DNA of 64,000 nucleotides from Peribacillus alkalitolerans (GCF_010882125.1 NZ_JAAGVZ010000010.1:60419-124418); one strand, 5' to 3'. Positions 43,562-54,145 are shown, counted from the stretch's first letter. Notes: a model not told the origin generated them from the sequence alone. Program-made: numbers and translations.

Positions 43562-45289
43562 ATGAATTGGAAAGAAACGGCCCAAAGATGGGAAAATAAT
43601 GAATTACTAGATAAAGAATTACGTCAGTTATTTGTGAACTTAAAAGATGATGAAAAAGCATTAGAAGAAGCATTTTATAAAAATCTTGAATTCGGAACAG
43701 GGGGCATGAGAGGAGAAATTGGTGTTGGGACAAATCGGATGAACATCTATACGATCCGTAAAGCATCTGCTGGATTAGCTCACTATATTTTATCGTTTGG
43801 AGAAGAAGCTGCTCTTAGAGGAGTAGTCATTGCATATGATTCACGTCACAAATCCCCGGAGTTTGCTCTAGAGGCAGCAAAAACACTAGCAAGCGAAGGA
43901 ATAAGAGTTTATTTGTTTAACGATTTACGACCTACTCCGGAGCTCTCATTTGCAGTCCGCTATTTGAATGCATATGCAGGAATCGTGATTACGGCAAGCC
44001 ATAATCCTCCAGAATATAATGGCTATAAAGTATATGGTCCAGATGGGGCACAATTACCACCAGGACCAGCTGATGAAGTCATTAAATATGTGAATAGCAT
44101 CGAAGACGAGCTTTCTCTGGAGGTACAAGAGGAAGCGGAGTTAAGAGAAAAAGGCTTGATTGAAATTGGTGAACAAATTGATCAAGCTTATAATGAAAAG
44201 CTTTTAACGATATTGGAGAATCCTCAACTTGCAAATATGTCTGATATTAAAATAGTCTTCACTCCATTACATGGAACAGCTAATATTCCAGTTCGAAACG
44301 CACTAAAAAGTATGGGATATCAACATGTGACGGTAGTGGAAGAGCAGGAGCTGCCAGATCCGAATTTTTCGACAGTGACTTCACCGAATCCTGAAGAGCA
44401 CGCAGCCTTTGAACTTGCCATTAAGAAGGGTGAGGAAATCGGAGCGGATATTTTAATTGCGACAGATCCAGATGCCGATCGACTAGGCGTTGCCGTGAAA
44501 AATCTCGAAGGCGAATATGTGGTGATGACAGGAAACCAGACAGGTGCTTTATTATTGGATTATTTAATATCATCCAAAAAGGAAAAAGGCATGCTTCCTG
44601 TAAATGGAGTCGTCCTTAAAACCATTGTGACATCAGAACTTGGTCGAGTGATTGCCAATCATAACAACCTCACTACAGTCGATGTGTTAACTGGATTTAA
44701 GTTTATAGCTGAAAAGATGAAGGAGTATGAACAAACAGGAGACAATACCTTCTTATTTGGCTATGAAGAAAGTTATGGCTATTTAATTGGTAACTTTGCT
44801 CGTGATAAAGATGCGGTCCAAGCAGCCATTCTTGCGGTTGAAGTGTGTGCTTATTTTAAGGAAAAGGGAATGACGATGTACGAAGGTCTATTAGAAGTGT
44901 TCCGTAAATACGGATTCTTCCTTGAAGGGTTACGTTCTTTAACATTAAAAGGAAAGGATGGGGCGGAGCAAATCCAGTCCATTCTTTCTGATTTCCGAAG
45001 CAAGAGACCATTACAATTAGCAGGACAAAAGGTAGTTAAAATTGAAGACTATTTAACAAGTACAGAATATGACTTAGTCACTTCAACAGACCAACCAATC
45101 CAGCTTCCAAAATCTAATGTCTTAAAATACACTCTTGAAGATGGTACATGGATATGCCTTCGTCCATCTGGTACAGAGCCTAAAATCAAATTTTACTTTG
45201 GTGTTCAAGGCAACACAATGGAAGAAGCAGAGCAAAAATTAAATACCTCCACTGAGGAATTCATGCAATTAATTCAAGAAATGTTGTAG
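43562..45289 (+). CDS. pgcA: alpha-phosphoglucomutase / phosphomannomutase
   Basis: This 575-residue enzyme interconverts glucose-6-phosphate and glucose-1-phosphate, needed for cell-wall glucosylation and glycolipid synthesis. The four domains of the family are complete: active-site phosphoserine in [13 protein letters not shown] (about 144), the metal loop DPDADRLG (about 301), the sugar loop GYEESYGY (about 400) and the phosphate loop [10 protein letters not shown] (about 540). It matches PgcA (YhxB) in length. The ATG at 43562 has the better spacing from AGGAG than ATG 43556. Confidence 0.94.
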   Translation: MNWKETAQRWENNELLDKELRQLFVNLKDDEKALEEAFYKNLEFGTGGMRGEIGVGTNRMNIYTIRKASAGLAHYILSFGEEAALRGVVIAYDSRHKSPEFALEAAKTLASEGIRVYLFNDLRPTPELSFAVRYLNAYAGIVITASHNPPEYNGYKVYGPDGAQLPPGPADEVIKYVNSIEDELSLEVQEEAELREKGLIEIGEQIDQAYNEKLLTILENPQLANMSDIKIVFTPLHGTANIPVRNALKSMGYQHVTVVEEQELPDPNFSTVTSPNPEEHAAFELAIKKGEEIGADILIATDPDADRLGVAVKNLEGEYVVMTGNQTGALLLDYLISSKKEKGMLPVNGVVLKTIVTSELGRVIANHNNLTTVDVLTGFKFIAEKMKEYEQTGDNTFLFGYEESYGYLIGNFARDKDAVQAAILAVEVCAYFKEKGMTMYEGLLEVFRKYGFFLEGLRSLTLKGKDGAEQIQSILSDFRSKRPLQLAGQKVVKIEDYLTSTEYDLVTSTDQPIQLPKSNVLKYTLEDGTWICLRPSGTEPKIKFYFGVQGNTMEEAEQKLNTSTEEFMQLIQEML

Positions 45290-45299
45290 AAAATGTTAA

Positions 45300-45330
45300 G
45301 AGGGTCCAAATATTTTTGGACCCTCTTTTC
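45300..45330 (+). terminator. terminator of pgcA
   Basis: GAGGGTCC pairs with GGACCCTC, followed by TTTTCC. Confidence 0.8.
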
Positions 45331-45389
45331 CGTTTAGTCCCGCAACGAGTGGTTAAGAATATTTTTTGGAGCAAGAACAAAATCTATAA

Positions 45390-45629
45390 TTAACCATGCA
45401 GCGCAATGCCTGGAAACGTGGATTCTGCTGCATGGTCAAGATAGCGGAGTAAATCATATAGCCTGTTTTGAACCAACTCATAATCCTTTTCAAAACGGTA
45501 GGCGTGAAGGAAAAGCTCTATTTTCTTCGATAGAAATTGATCCTTGGTCCGAACCATTAGAATCAATAAGTTATCCCATTCAGAACGATGTGTATAATAC
45601 AACGCTCTATCGTAATCGGTGTTGTTCAT
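45390..45629 (-). CDS. yhdB: YhdB-like small protein
   Basis: A 79-residue helical soluble protein resembling YhdB, which lies next to pgcA (yhxB) in B. subtilis as well. The context therefore supports the name. Function unknown. AGGAGG lies before the ATG at 45629. It is convergent with pgcA and divergent from the M14 peptidase gene. Confidence 0.75.
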   Translation of the reverse strand: MNNTDYDRALYYTHRSEWDNLLILMVRTKDQFLSKKIELFLHAYRFEKDYELVQNRLYDLLRYLDHAAESTFPGIALHG

Positions 45630-45752
45630 GTTATCTCCTCCTTACTAGGAGTTAAGAATAGTGTTAGTCACGGAGGAAGAAAGATTTCATTGTAAAAGTT
45701 GGTCATCCTGCTGTTGCTAGCTTGTGGATTTTTACCAGAATAAAAAGGGGAG

Positions 45753-46751
45753 GTGAGGAGTCTGAAAATACTAATGGTCTTTATTCTTCTCCTACTTCAT
45801 CCATTCATGGCTCATGCCCAGGTTGTTAATACTTCACAAACATATAGTTACGGGGATATGACAAAAGATATTAAGGAATTAATGAAAAAATATCCTGATG
45901 CATTACAGGTGGAGACTATTGGTAAAAGCCATTTTGGAAAGGATTTATGGGGGGTTAGGATTGGAAAAGGTGAAAAAACTCTACTTCTTATAGGTGCTCA
46001 CCATGGTCGAGAATGGTTTACAACCCTTATGCTTATGAAGATTCTAGAAGTGTATGGGGAGGCTTACCAACAAAGGGGGAGTTTTGAAGGCTATGATAGT
46101 CGAGAACTCGATGTTATATCCATTTATATTGTACCGATGCTGAATCCTGATGGGGTTTCCATACAACAAGGCGATTTTTCCGGATTTGATTGGAAGAGAA
46201 AATGGAACATATACAAATTGAATGGTTTTTTACCTAAATTTACCCGTTGGAAAGCAAATGGGATCGGAGTAGATTTAAACCGCCAATACCCTGCAGGCTG
46301 GGAAGGGTTAGATCGAGACGTTACACATCCTTATTATCAGTTTTATCGTGGGAAAACACCAATTTTTACAAAAGAAACACGTGCAATCGTAGACTTAACC
46401 AATAAGATTGATCCTCTGATGGCTGTAGCATATCATACCTCGGGACAAGAGATTTATTGGTATTATCACAATCAACCAGAAAATATTGTGAGGGATTATA
46501 CAATAGCCAAGAGAACAGCGGAATTGACCGGGTACAAATTGGATCTCCCCGATGAAGGTGCTGTAGGGGGAGGCTATACAGATTGGTTTATCACTACATT
46601 CCATAGGCCGGCCTTGACGTTAGAATTATGCGAGCTAATAGAAAACCGACATCCTCCACTTTTCCAGTTTGAGGAAGAATGGCATAGGAACAAATTGGTT
46701 CCCTTTATGCTATTAAATGAAATAGGTCGTATTTCTAATGATGAAAGTTGA
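45753..46751 (+). CDS. secreted M14-family zinc carboxypeptidase
   Basis: This 332-residue protein has a signal peptide (about 1-22, cleavage after AHA) and an M14 domain. Zinc ligands are visible as HHGRE (about 84-88) and His in VAYHTSG (about 230); the catalytic Glu is in LTLELCE (about 299). It resembles the gamma-D-glutamyl-L-diamino acid peptidase group of bacilli, which cuts peptidoglycan stem peptides, though it has no LysM repeats. The start is uncertain: GTG 45753 lies within the GGGGAGGTGAGGAG purine stretch, and CTG 45762 or ATG 45771 would still leave a signal peptide. Confidence 0.82.
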   Translation: MRSLKILMVFILLLLHPFMAHAQVVNTSQTYSYGDMTKDIKELMKKYPDALQVETIGKSHFGKDLWGVRIGKGEKTLLLIGAHHGREWFTTLMLMKILEVYGEAYQQRGSFEGYDSRELDVISIYIVPMLNPDGVSIQQGDFSGFDWKRKWNIYKLNGFLPKFTRWKANGIGVDLNRQYPAGWEGLDRDVTHPYYQFYRGKTPIFTKETRAIVDLTNKIDPLMAVAYHTSGQEIYWYYHNQPENIVRDYTIAKRTAELTGYKLDLPDEGAVGGGYTDWFITTFHRPALTLELCELIENRHPPLFQFEEEWHRNKLVPFMLLNEIGRISNDES

Positions 46752-46768
46752 ATTAAATGCTAAAAATA

Positions 46769-46797
46769 ATGCCGGGGTTTGCTAAGAATCCCGGCAT
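46769..46797 (-). terminator. hairpin terminator, minus strand
   Basis: ATGCCGGGG pairs with CCCGGCAT, and on the minus strand it is followed by TATTTTTAG. It probably ends the YiaA-like transcript, and its stem may also stop the peptidase transcript. Confidence 0.65.
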
Positions 46798-46888
46798 GGA
46801 TAATAAAAATAGTTAAAAACAAAATAATCTGGTCTTAAATAACGCCAAAATTTTAAGGTTAAAGAAAAAGAAATGCTACAAAGATAAT

Positions 46889-47188
46889 TTAGAAACCTTC
46901 ACTTTTAGGTTTGTTTTTCTCAGCACTTGATACCTTTATTGTTAACTCTCTTTCTTGCTCCTTAATAATATCGTCATCTTCTGCATTATCACGAACCACT
47001 TTTTGAGTGAGGATGGCCCCAACAATACAAAGTAACATGACAGCGACGTAGTAACCCTTCTCGTTTAACTCCAGACTGGTTTCATTGTATAACCCAATTC
47101 CAAATAAAATTACACCTGCGAATAAAGTGAAATAGGCTAATACAGTAAATGCTGTCGTATTGCGCCTTCTATGCTTTTGTGAATACAT
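46889..47188 (-). CDS. YiaA/YiaB two-helix membrane protein
   Basis: This 99-residue protein has two membrane helices (about 12-33 and 45-64) with the family pattern AFTVLAYFTLFAGVILFGIGLYN and KGYYVAVMLL, then a charged tail. YiaAB proteins are small membrane proteins of unknown function. The ATG at 47188 is preferred because GGAGGG lies just upstream; an earlier in-frame start at 47212 includes that ribosome site in the reading frame. Confidence 0.82.
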   Translation of the reverse strand: MYSQKHRRRNTTAFTVLAYFTLFAGVILFGIGLYNETSLELNEKGYYVAVMLLCIVGAILTQKVVRDNAEDDDIIKEQERELTIKVSSAEKNKPKSEGF

Positions 47189-47258
47189 AAATTTCCCTCC
47201 ATGCTCTCTCACTACAATTATTTTAGATCGTTAGTGTAAATTTATTAATTATGGAAAT

Positions 47259-48545
47259 TTACGCTCTTTTTACTATATTAAAATTATACTCGAGCAAAGC
47301 CCAGTTTTGAGGAAAGGATAATCCTAGCTTCCAATAACTCATTCCGCGCAGGCCTAACTCTTTTATTAAGTCGAATTTGGCCTGGATGGATCTTGCGTCT
47401 TCAAACCATACTTCGTGCTGTGTCCCATCCTTGGCAGTATATTTAAAATAAGGAGCTTGAGCTTTATAATCGTATGAAATCGCTACTTTGTTTTCTCGTG
47501 CAATTTGGATCGCCCGCTGTGGACTTACTGCTTTTGCAACCGTACCTGGCTTAAATGGAAGCGTCCAGTCGTAGCCATAAAGGTTCTGACCCATCATGAT
47601 TTTTGAAGCAGGCATTTCACTGGCTGCATAGGTCAAAACTTGACGGACTGGTCCAATAGGGGAAACCGCCATGGCTGGACCACCGCTATAGCCCCATTCG
47701 TAAGTCATGATTACCACAAAATCCACAATCTCTCCGATAGCCTTATAATCATGTGCTTCATACCATTTCCCTTTTTGTTCGGCACTTGTTTTTGGTGCCA
47801 ATGCAGTGGATAGGAGCCAACCCTGCTGAGAAAACCTGCTTTTTGCTCTCCTTAAAAAGGCATTGTATGCTTCTCGATCTGCTGGACGAAGAAATTCAAA
47901 GTCAAAATGGATATCTTTAAAGCCATATTTTTCGGCAGTAGCTTCTATATTATCTAAGAATTTATTTTGGATGTTCATATCATTTAGTAGAATACGGCCT
48001 AATTCATCGCTAAATTGGTCGTTTTCTTGATTAGTAATAACCATCATCAAAACGACTCGATTCTGTCTTGCGATTTCTGCAAAGTTATTCAAAGGAGGCT
48101 CTTTAAGTGAACCATCCCGTAATGCTTGAAAACTGAAAGGTGCTAAGTATGTCAAATAATGTGCGTTCTCTCGTACACTTTCCTCTAACTCTTTTGAAAC
48201 AGTGCCCCCCCTCGGTTCAACATAACCGTTAAATTCTCCTCTGACTTTTCTGGTTGGAGGAATATATAGACGTTCACCCACTTGTAGCGATGTTGTAGGT
48301 GAAATGCGATTTATAGTGGCAAGTGTTTGAGCTGATATCCCAAATTTCCTTGCAATCGACCAGAGGCTATCACCTGGCTGTACCCAATAATAACTCCCTG
48401 CAATGGGGATGACGAGTGTTTGACCAACAACTAATTCATTGGGAGTTTCAAGTTCGTTTACATGTATGATTTGTTCTGCAGTGACTCCATAACCCTGCGC
48501 AATACTGTATAATGACTGACCTGGCTGTACCACGTGTATTTGCAT
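47259..48545 (-). CDS. spore cortex-lytic type hydrolase: two LysM plus GH18 (YaaH/SleL-like)
   Basis: This 428-residue protein has two LysM peptidoglycan-binding modules (about 2-46 and 51-96) and a glycosyl hydrolase 18 domain (about 105-420). The catalytic DxxDxE motif reads DIHFDFE (about 212-218). It lacks a signal peptide, as is usual for YaaH/SleL, which are placed in the spore coat/cortex during sporulation and help break down cortex during germination. It indicates a spore-former. AGGAGGGA precedes the ATG. Confidence 0.9.
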   Translation of the reverse strand: MQIHVVQPGQSLYSIAQGYGVTAEQIIHVNELETPNELVVGQTLVIPIAGSYYWVQPGDSLWSIARKFGISAQTLATINRISPTTSLQVGERLYIPPTRKVRGEFNGYVEPRGGTVSKELEESVRENAHYLTYLAPFSFQALRDGSLKEPPLNNFAEIARQNRVVLMMVITNQENDQFSDELGRILLNDMNIQNKFLDNIEATAEKYGFKDIHFDFEFLRPADREAYNAFLRRAKSRFSQQGWLLSTALAPKTSAEQKGKWYEAHDYKAIGEIVDFVVIMTYEWGYSGGPAMAVSPIGPVRQVLTYAASEMPASKIMMGQNLYGYDWTLPFKPGTVAKAVSPQRAIQIARENKVAISYDYKAQAPYFKYTAKDGTQHEVWFEDARSIQAKFDLIKELGLRGMSYWKLGLSFPQNWALLEYNFNIVKRA

Positions 48546-48644
48546 GCTGTCCCTCCTCTGATTGCGTTATAACCATTGTATGAGGATGGATTCATATTCA
48601 TGATAAACAAGGAGTACACAATGTAAAATATAAATAGAATTTAC

Positions 48645-48666
48645 AAATCGTAATCGTTACGATAAT
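48645..48666 (+). promoter_or_regulatory. Zur box upstream of the permease pair
   Basis: ATCGTAATCGTTACGAT (48647-48663) is an almost perfect match to the Bacillus Zur operator (AAATCGTAAT-N-ATTACGATTT). It lies about 75 bases before the first gene. Zinc-dependent repression of ycgR/ycgQ is inferred. Confidence 0.85.
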
Positions 48667-48737
48667 ATTTTTGTATATAAAAAGAAAAATGTTAATTAAT
48701 TTAGAATTTCAAAGTAATGTGTATTAAGGAGGTTGCT

Positions 48738-49748
48738 GTGTTTCGTATTCTTCGTTCTAATATTGTTGATGTGACAGGTATCATTTTGATTTGTCTTGCG
48801 ATTTATTTATTTTCATTTGGCAATGGATTTGGAGAGGGAATATCTATAAATGCTTCTCCAAAAATTCTTCAAATGAATACTGTTTTTATAAGCATTTTAA
48901 TAGAAGCCTTGCCCTTCGTGCTAATTGGTGTTCTGATTGCAGGGTTCATTCAAATTTTTGTAAGGGAAGAACATATCCAAAAATGGATACCGAAAAATAA
49001 GTATCTTGCTGTATTAATGAGCTGTGTAATTGGTGCGTTATTCCCTGCTTGTGAATGTGGAATTGTGCCAATCGTTAGACGACTGATCAAAAAGGGAGTT
49101 CCTCTTTATGCAGGAATCGGCTTTTTATTAACAGGTCCTCTTATAAATCCAATCGTAATCTATTCTACATATATGGCGTTTGGAAACGACCTCAGAATGG
49201 CTATTTTACGAATGGGGCTAGGGTTTTTAATTAGCATCATGATAGCATTGATCATTAGCTGGTTGATTAAAGGCAACCAATTGAAAGTTGTAGATGCCAT
49301 TACGCCTCATGAGCATAATCAGAGTCATCAGCCTTTTATCGAAAAATTTTGGGACATGCTAAAGCATTCTATTGATGAATTTTTTGATATGGGTCGATAT
49401 TTAATCTTTGGGGCGTTTCTTGCAGCCCTACTTCAAACGTATGGCTCTACGAAAGCTTTATTAGAAGCGGGGGATGGTACGGTATCCAGCCTTCTAGTCA
49501 TGATGGGGTTAGCCTACTTCTTGTCACTATGTTCTGAAGCGGATGCTTTTATTGGGGCTTCATTTAATAATCTGTTCCCAACTACTGCCATACTAGGATT
49601 CCTCATCTATGGCCCTATGCTCGATTTGAAAAACACCATCATGATGCTGAGTGTATTCAAAGCTAAATTTGTAGTTGTGTTATTAACTGTCATTACATCT
49701 ACTGTCTTTGTTGTCATGTTAATCAGCAAAATGGTACTAGGATTATAG
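48738..49748 (+). CDS. ycgR: DUF318-type permease (YcgR-like)
   Basis: This 336-residue membrane protein with 8-9 helices belongs to the YraQ/YcgR permease family. CxCG in ALFPACECGIVPIVRR (about 103-107) and SLCSEADAFI (about 250) are the family's conserved Cys/acidic motifs within helices. GTG 48738 is the start (AAGGAGG 5 bases upstream). With a Zur box upstream and the partner gene 15 bases downstream it probably takes part in zinc homeostasis, perhaps metal or metal-complex transport; the substrate is not established. Confidence 0.85.
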   Translation: MFRILRSNIVDVTGIILICLAIYLFSFGNGFGEGISINASPKILQMNTVFISILIEALPFVLIGVLIAGFIQIFVREEHIQKWIPKNKYLAVLMSCVIGALFPACECGIVPIVRRLIKKGVPLYAGIGFLLTGPLINPIVIYSTYMAFGNDLRMAILRMGLGFLISIMIALIISWLIKGNQLKVVDAITPHEHNQSHQPFIEKFWDMLKHSIDEFFDMGRYLIFGAFLAALLQTYGSTKALLEAGDGTVSSLLVMMGLAYFLSLCSEADAFIGASFNNLFPTTAILGFLIYGPMLDLKNTIMMLSVFKAKFVVVLLTVITSTVFVVMLISKMVLGL

Positions 49749-49763
49749 AAAGGAGGAAGTAAG

Positions 49764-50711
49764 GTGAGATTTTCATTTCAACAAGCGTTTCGTGCATTCA
49801 TCATCTTAGGATTTTCGGGTTTCATTATGTCTTTACATTGGACAGGTGAAATTAACAAATACATCAACCCTAAATATGAAGCGTTAAGTAAAATTGCTGC
49901 TTTGATTTTCTTCCTTCTGTTTATCGTTCAATTGACAAGGGTATGGAATAGGAAGGAACAGCATCATCACGAACATGCCTGTGACCATGGAGATGCTTGT
50001 CATCATGATCACGGACAAACACCTTTTACCTTTAAAAAGCTGGTTTCATATGTAATCATCATACTTCCACTTCTAACAGGAATCATTCTACCAGCGAAAA
50101 CGTTAAACGCATCCATGGCTGAAAGTAAAGGAGGGGCTCTGTTAGCAAGGGATTTCCAAAAGTCTCCAAAATCAGTAGGGGAAATTCCAGAAGTGGATTT
50201 GCCAGAGGAAGACAGCACTGAAGTAGAACAAGATGATCCAGTATTACAAGGAGAACACGGACCAGATCTCTCCTTCAATGAAAAGGAAATGTCAGAAGAT
50301 AAATTTGAAAAGTTGCAAGCGGATCTGCAGAAACAATCTTTTATTGATATGAAGGATGATCTGTTTTCGACATACTATGAATTAATTTCTCAGGATATTA
50401 AACCATTTGAAGGGAAAAAGATTAAGCTTACTGGTTTTGTCTATAAAGAAGAAGGGTTTGGTTCAAATCAATTAGTGCTTTCCAGATTCCTAGTCACTCA
50501 TTGTGTGGCCGATGCGAGTGTCATTGGATTTTTAACCGAGTTTGATGATGCTTCAGGTTTAAAGCCTGATACGTGGGTCGAAGCTGAAGGGGTAATAAAA
50601 CTTGGCCGGTACGGAGAAATGGACCTACCTATCATTCAAGTGACAAATTGGAAAACAACTTCAGAGCCAAAACAGCCATACGTCTACCCGATTGTAGTGA
50701 AATTAATCTAG
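49764..50711 (+). CDS. ycgQ: TIGR03943-family permease partner, His-rich (YcgQ-like)
   Basis: This 315-residue protein has two N-terminal membrane helices (about 10-28 and 35-52), then a His/Cys/Asp-rich segment at about 64-88 (HHHEHACDHGDACHHDHGQ), a third helix (about 92-112), an acidic linker and a C-terminal beta domain that includes a conserved Cys (THCVADASVIGF). The His-rich stretch looks like a metal-binding site and fits the upstream Zur box. It is co-transcribed with ycgR (15-base gap, AAAGGAGG site). Confidence 0.87.
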   Translation: MRFSFQQAFRAFIILGFSGFIMSLHWTGEINKYINPKYEALSKIAALIFFLLFIVQLTRVWNRKEQHHHEHACDHGDACHHDHGQTPFTFKKLVSYVIIILPLLTGIILPAKTLNASMAESKGGALLARDFQKSPKSVGEIPEVDLPEEDSTEVEQDDPVLQGEHGPDLSFNEKEMSEDKFEKLQADLQKQSFIDMKDDLFSTYYELISQDIKPFEGKKIKLTGFVYKEEGFGSNQLVLSRFLVTHCVADASVIGFLTEFDDASGLKPDTWVEAEGVIKLGRYGEMDLPIIQVTNWKTTSEPKQPYVYPIVVKLI

Positions 50712-50726
50712 TGTTAGAGGATAATT

Positions 50727-50919
50727 GTACCAATAGAAGAATATCAATTAGTGATACTTAGGCATAGTAAAACTGATGAGGTTGTTCCGTTATCTCACTC
50801 AAAATTCTTGCATAAAAAAATACCAAATTCAGAACTCACAACTCACAATATTAGAAGGTATTAATCACTATATGACAACGGTATATTCTATAAAGGAAGT
50901 TGTGGAATACTTAAAATAA
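50727..50919 (+). pseudogene. C-terminal remnant of an alpha/beta hydrolase gene
   Basis: The plus strand reads VPIEEYQLVILRHSKTDEVV then PLSHSKFLHKKIPNSEL, which is the usual C-terminal Asp-containing strand-loop of carboxylesterase-type alpha/beta hydrolases. After a frameshift near 50845 it continues GINHYMTTVYSIKEVVEYLK and stops at 50919. No start or catalytic Ser region remains, so this is a decayed tail behind ycgQ. Confidence 0.6.
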
Positions 50920-50926
50920 TATAAGA

Positions 50927-50970
50927 ATGGCTCAAAAATTCGTAATAGACCATTTTTGAACCACTCTTTT
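50927..50970 (+). terminator. hairpin after the hydrolase remnant
   Basis: TGGCTCAAAAAT pairs with ATTTTTGAACCA (one mismatch) and is followed by CTCTTTTTAATT. It lies next to the minus-strand nos stop at 50974. Confidence 0.55.
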
Positions 50971-50973
50971 TAA

Positions 50974-52065
50974 TTAGTATGGTTTCTTTTGATAAAAGTA
51001 ATTAGGTGTAATTTTATCATTTTTATATGGTTTATGAAAAATATGAGTCGCTGCAGGAGAAAGCGGTGGAATCAGCCAAGTCCAATCCCCAGTCACCTTT
51101 CGCTCAAGTTCTGCTTCTTTTTCCTCAAAAAGCTTAAATTGTTGGGCAGCTGTGTGATGGTCCACTATGTTAACTCCTGCACCTTTAAAAGAATGTAAAA
51201 CAGCAATATTCAGTTCAATCAACGCTTTATCTTTCCACAACGTAGCATTAAGGCTCGTATCCATACCAAACAGGTCTGCCACTCGAGGCAGCATGTTGTA
51301 TCTGTCAACATCTGCTAGGTTCCTCGCTCCAATCTCCGTTCCCATATACCAGCCATTGAAAGGGGCTGCGTTATAGATAATTCCACCTATTTCCAACTTC
51401 ATGTCCGATATGATTGGAACCGCATACCATTTCAAGCCCAACTCTGAAAATATGTCTAGTTCTGGATGGGTGAGTGGGACTTCTTTAACAATACTCGAAG
51501 GGATTTCATAGAACCTTGGAGCTTGTTCATTAAATTGAAAAACCAGCGGCAAGAGGTCGAAATGGGTTCCTTCCCCCTTCCAACCTAAGTCAAGGCATGC
51601 CTTCGTAAATGCCAAAGAGGTGGAATCACCTATAATTCCTTCTTTCGTTTCATAGCCTGCATAGCGAAGTAATTGATGGTTCCATATCTTAACGGTTTGT
51701 TTTCCGTTTTTTTCAGCGGGGAAAATGGTAATGGTGGGTATGAGCTTTCCATTATTGGTCGCATAGTCAATATGATGAAAGAGTGCATCTCTAACCTCAT
51801 GTTCATTTTTTACATCCCGACGGTCCATTACATGAAGGGAAGACCAAAATAAACGACCTATACATCGATTGCTGTTTCTCCAAGCCATTTTTGCTCCGTG
51901 TATAATCTCTTCTGGCGTATGGGTATAAGAGTCAGTTTCCATGATTTCTTCATATATTTCATAGTAACGAAGTTTCTTTTCTTGATCTGATTTTTTTAAT
52001 TCTGAATAGCAGGTCTCAATTAAAGCTCCTGCTTCTTCTAATAAAGTAGTAGTATGTGTATCCAA
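50974..52065 (-). CDS. nos: bacterial nitric oxide synthase oxygenase
   Basis: This 363-residue haem enzyme makes nitric oxide from L-arginine. The proximal haem Cys lies in [11 protein letters not shown] (about 68), and the substrate-binding Glu lies in the [12 protein letters not shown] stretch (about 243). It has only the oxygenase domain, as in other bacilli, and must borrow electrons from a cellular flavodoxin-type reductase. Nitric oxide from bNOS is known to protect Bacillus against oxidative stress and some antibiotics. AAGGAGAG precedes the ATG. It is monocistronic. Confidence 0.95.
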   Translation of the reverse strand: MDTHTTTLLEEAGALIETCYSELKKSDQEKKLRYYEIYEEIMETDSYTHTPEEIIHGAKMAWRNSNRCIGRLFWSSLHVMDRRDVKNEHEVRDALFHHIDYATNNGKLIPTITIFPAEKNGKQTVKIWNHQLLRYAGYETKEGIIGDSTSLAFTKACLDLGWKGEGTHFDLLPLVFQFNEQAPRFYEIPSSIVKEVPLTHPELDIFSELGLKWYAVPIISDMKLEIGGIIYNAAPFNGWYMGTEIGARNLADVDRYNMLPRVADLFGMDTSLNATLWKDKALIELNIAVLHSFKGAGVNIVDHHTAAQQFKLFEEKEAELERKVTGDWTWLIPPLSPAATHIFHKPYKNDKITPNYFYQKKPY

Positions 52066-52271
52066 AGGAATCTCTCCTTAAATTGTCTGACTGCTACTTA
52101 TTCTATCTAATTATTAAGGCAAAGGATAATGCGAAACTTCGAATGGTAGTAATTTCTACGGAGTATGTGACGATTTTTTGACGATGCAAGAAATAGCAAT
52201 TTTACCTCTATACGTCATTTTCGCTTGTTTTTTTCATACATTGAGATAAGAGCTAAAAGGGGGAGAGGGAC

Positions 52272-53678
52272 ATGAGAGCTTCTGAACAAAAAGCCCTGGA
52301 ATATGCAATTGCTGAAATTACGGAAATTGCAAAAGGTTTTGGGCTCGATTTTTATCCGATGCGCTACGAGATTTGTCCAAGTGAGATTATTTACACGTTC
52401 GGGGCATACGGGATGCCTACACGCTTTTCCCATTGGAGTTTTGGGAAGCAATTTCATAAGATGAAGCTTCACTATGATTTTGGGTTAAGTAAAATTTATG
52501 AATTGGTTATAAACTCTGATCCATGCTATGCATTCCTATTGGATTCCAACTCTTTGATACAAAACAAATTAATTGTTGCCCATGTATTGGCGCATTGTGA
52601 CTTTTTCAAAAATAATGTGAGATTTAGCAATACGAAACGAGATATGGTAGAGAGTATGGCAGCTACAGCTGACCGTATCAGACAATATGAAATTCTTTAC
52701 GGCAAGCAGGAGGTTGAATCATTCCTCGATGCAGTGCTGGCTATCGAAGAACATATCGATCCTTCCTTAGTTCGTCCTAAACTTTCATGGAGTATGGATG
52801 ACCTAGATGAAGACGAAATCAAACAATCTACAACGCCATATGACGATCTTTGGAATCTGGAGAAGAAGGATGAGAAAAAACCTGAAAAGAAAAAGAAGAA
52901 ATTTCCGCCTCAACCAGAAAAGGATATTATGTTATTTATAGAACAGTACAGTAGGGAGCTGACCGATTGGCAGCGGGATATCCTTACAATGATGCGGGAT
53001 GAGATGCTGTATTTCTGGCCACAGCTAGAGACAAAAATCATGAATGAAGGCTGGGCTTCGTTTTGGCATCAGCGTATCTTAAGGGAAATGGATCTTACTT
53101 CATCTGAGTCAATCGAGTTTGCAAAGTTGAATGCAGGTGTTGTACAGCCTTCACGTACTGGTATTAATCCATATTATTTAGGACTCAAAATTTTTGAGGA
53201 CATTGAGGAACGGTTTGATAATCCAACGGAAGAAATGCAGCGTAGGGGAGTAAAGATAGGATCTGGTCGGGCGCAAATGTTTGAAGCACGTGAGGTAGAA
53301 TCCGATATTTCCTTCCTAAGAAATTATTTGACGAAGGATTTAGTGATGCGAGAGGATATGTATTTGTTCCAAAAGCAAGGAAAGGATTACAAAATCGTTG
53401 ATAAACAATGGGAGCATGTTCGTGATCAACTTGTCAGCATGCGAGTAAATGGTGGTTTTCCTTATATCACTGTCACAGATGGAGATTTCCTAAAAAACGG
53501 CGAGTTGTATTTAAAACACTGGTACGAAGGTATTGAACTAGACGTGAAATATTTAGAGAAGGTGCTTCCATACATTAACCAACTTTGGGGCCGTGCTTGC
53601 CATCTTGAATCCGTGGTCGAAGGAAGGCCAATCCTATTCACGTATGACAGTAAAGGGATGCATCGTAAGTATTTATAG
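52272..53678 (+). CDS. spoVR: SpoVR family sporulation protein
   Basis: This 468-residue protein matches SpoVR from its start ([30 protein letters not shown]) to its end. A Lys/Glu/Pro-rich linker lies at about 197-215. SpoVR is made in the mother cell in B. subtilis under sigma-E and takes part in cortex formation; its molecular activity is unknown. AGGGGGAGAGG precedes the ATG. No sigma-E promoter was assigned with confidence. It is monocistronic. Confidence 0.93.
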   Translation: MRASEQKALEYAIAEITEIAKGFGLDFYPMRYEICPSEIIYTFGAYGMPTRFSHWSFGKQFHKMKLHYDFGLSKIYELVINSDPCYAFLLDSNSLIQNKLIVAHVLAHCDFFKNNVRFSNTKRDMVESMAATADRIRQYEILYGKQEVESFLDAVLAIEEHIDPSLVRPKLSWSMDDLDEDEIKQSTTPYDDLWNLEKKDEKKPEKKKKKFPPQPEKDIMLFIEQYSRELTDWQRDILTMMRDEMLYFWPQLETKIMNEGWASFWHQRILREMDLTSSESIEFAKLNAGVVQPSRTGINPYYLGLKIFEDIEERFDNPTEEMQRRGVKIGSGRAQMFEAREVESDISFLRNYLTKDLVMREDMYLFQKQGKDYKIVDKQWEHVRDQLVSMRVNGGFPYITVTDGDFLKNGELYLKHWYEGIELDVKYLEKVLPYINQLWGRACHLESVVEGRPILFTYDSKGMHRKYL

Positions 53679-53795
53679 AAGCGAGAACAATCGAAATTCT
53701 ACCTCATAGAAGAGTGAACTAGGAAGTAGGATATCCATTTCCAGCAAAAGGGTATTGAGTGTGGGTAAGTAAAAATATACGAGTGATTAGGTTGT

Positions 53796-53825
53796 GGAAC
53801 TCATTAAACGGAGTTCCATTTTTGT
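53796..53825 (+). terminator. terminator of spoVR
   Basis: GGAACTC pairs with GAGTTCC, followed by ATTTTTG, about 120 bases after the stop. Confidence 0.7.
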
Positions 53826-53932
53826 TTCAAAATAAAAAAGTAGCAAGATTATGTTTAATTATGATTTATTCGGTAATAATAATTAGGCAAGATTAAATTG
53901 CAATATTGTTTATTTTCAGGAGGCAACAAAAA

Positions 53933-54133
53933 ATGGAACGTGGTAAAGTAAAATGGTTTAACAGTGAAAAAGGTTTTGGATTCATCGAGCGTGAAGGTGG
54001 AGAGGATGTATTTGTTCACTTCTCAGCAATTCAAAGTGAAGGGTACAAATCATTAGACGAGGGTCAAGAAGTAACTTTTGAAGTTGAACAAGGACAACGT
54101 GGGCCTCAAGCTACGAATGTTCAAAAGGCCTAA
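53933..54133 (+). CDS. cspD: cold-shock protein (CspD-like)
   Basis: This 66-residue single-stranded nucleic-acid-binding protein has both RNP motifs: KGFGFIE (about 13-19) and VFVHF (about 26-30). It acts as an RNA chaperone. The ATG at 53933 has AGGAGG about 8 bases upstream; earlier in-frame codons are not part of the family. The long leader before it is typical of csp genes. A strong terminator follows. Confidence 0.92.
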   Translation: MERGKVKWFNSEKGFGFIEREGGEDVFVHFSAIQSEGYKSLDEGQEVTFEVEQGQRGPQATNVQKA

Positions 54134-54145
54134 CGATGAATACAA

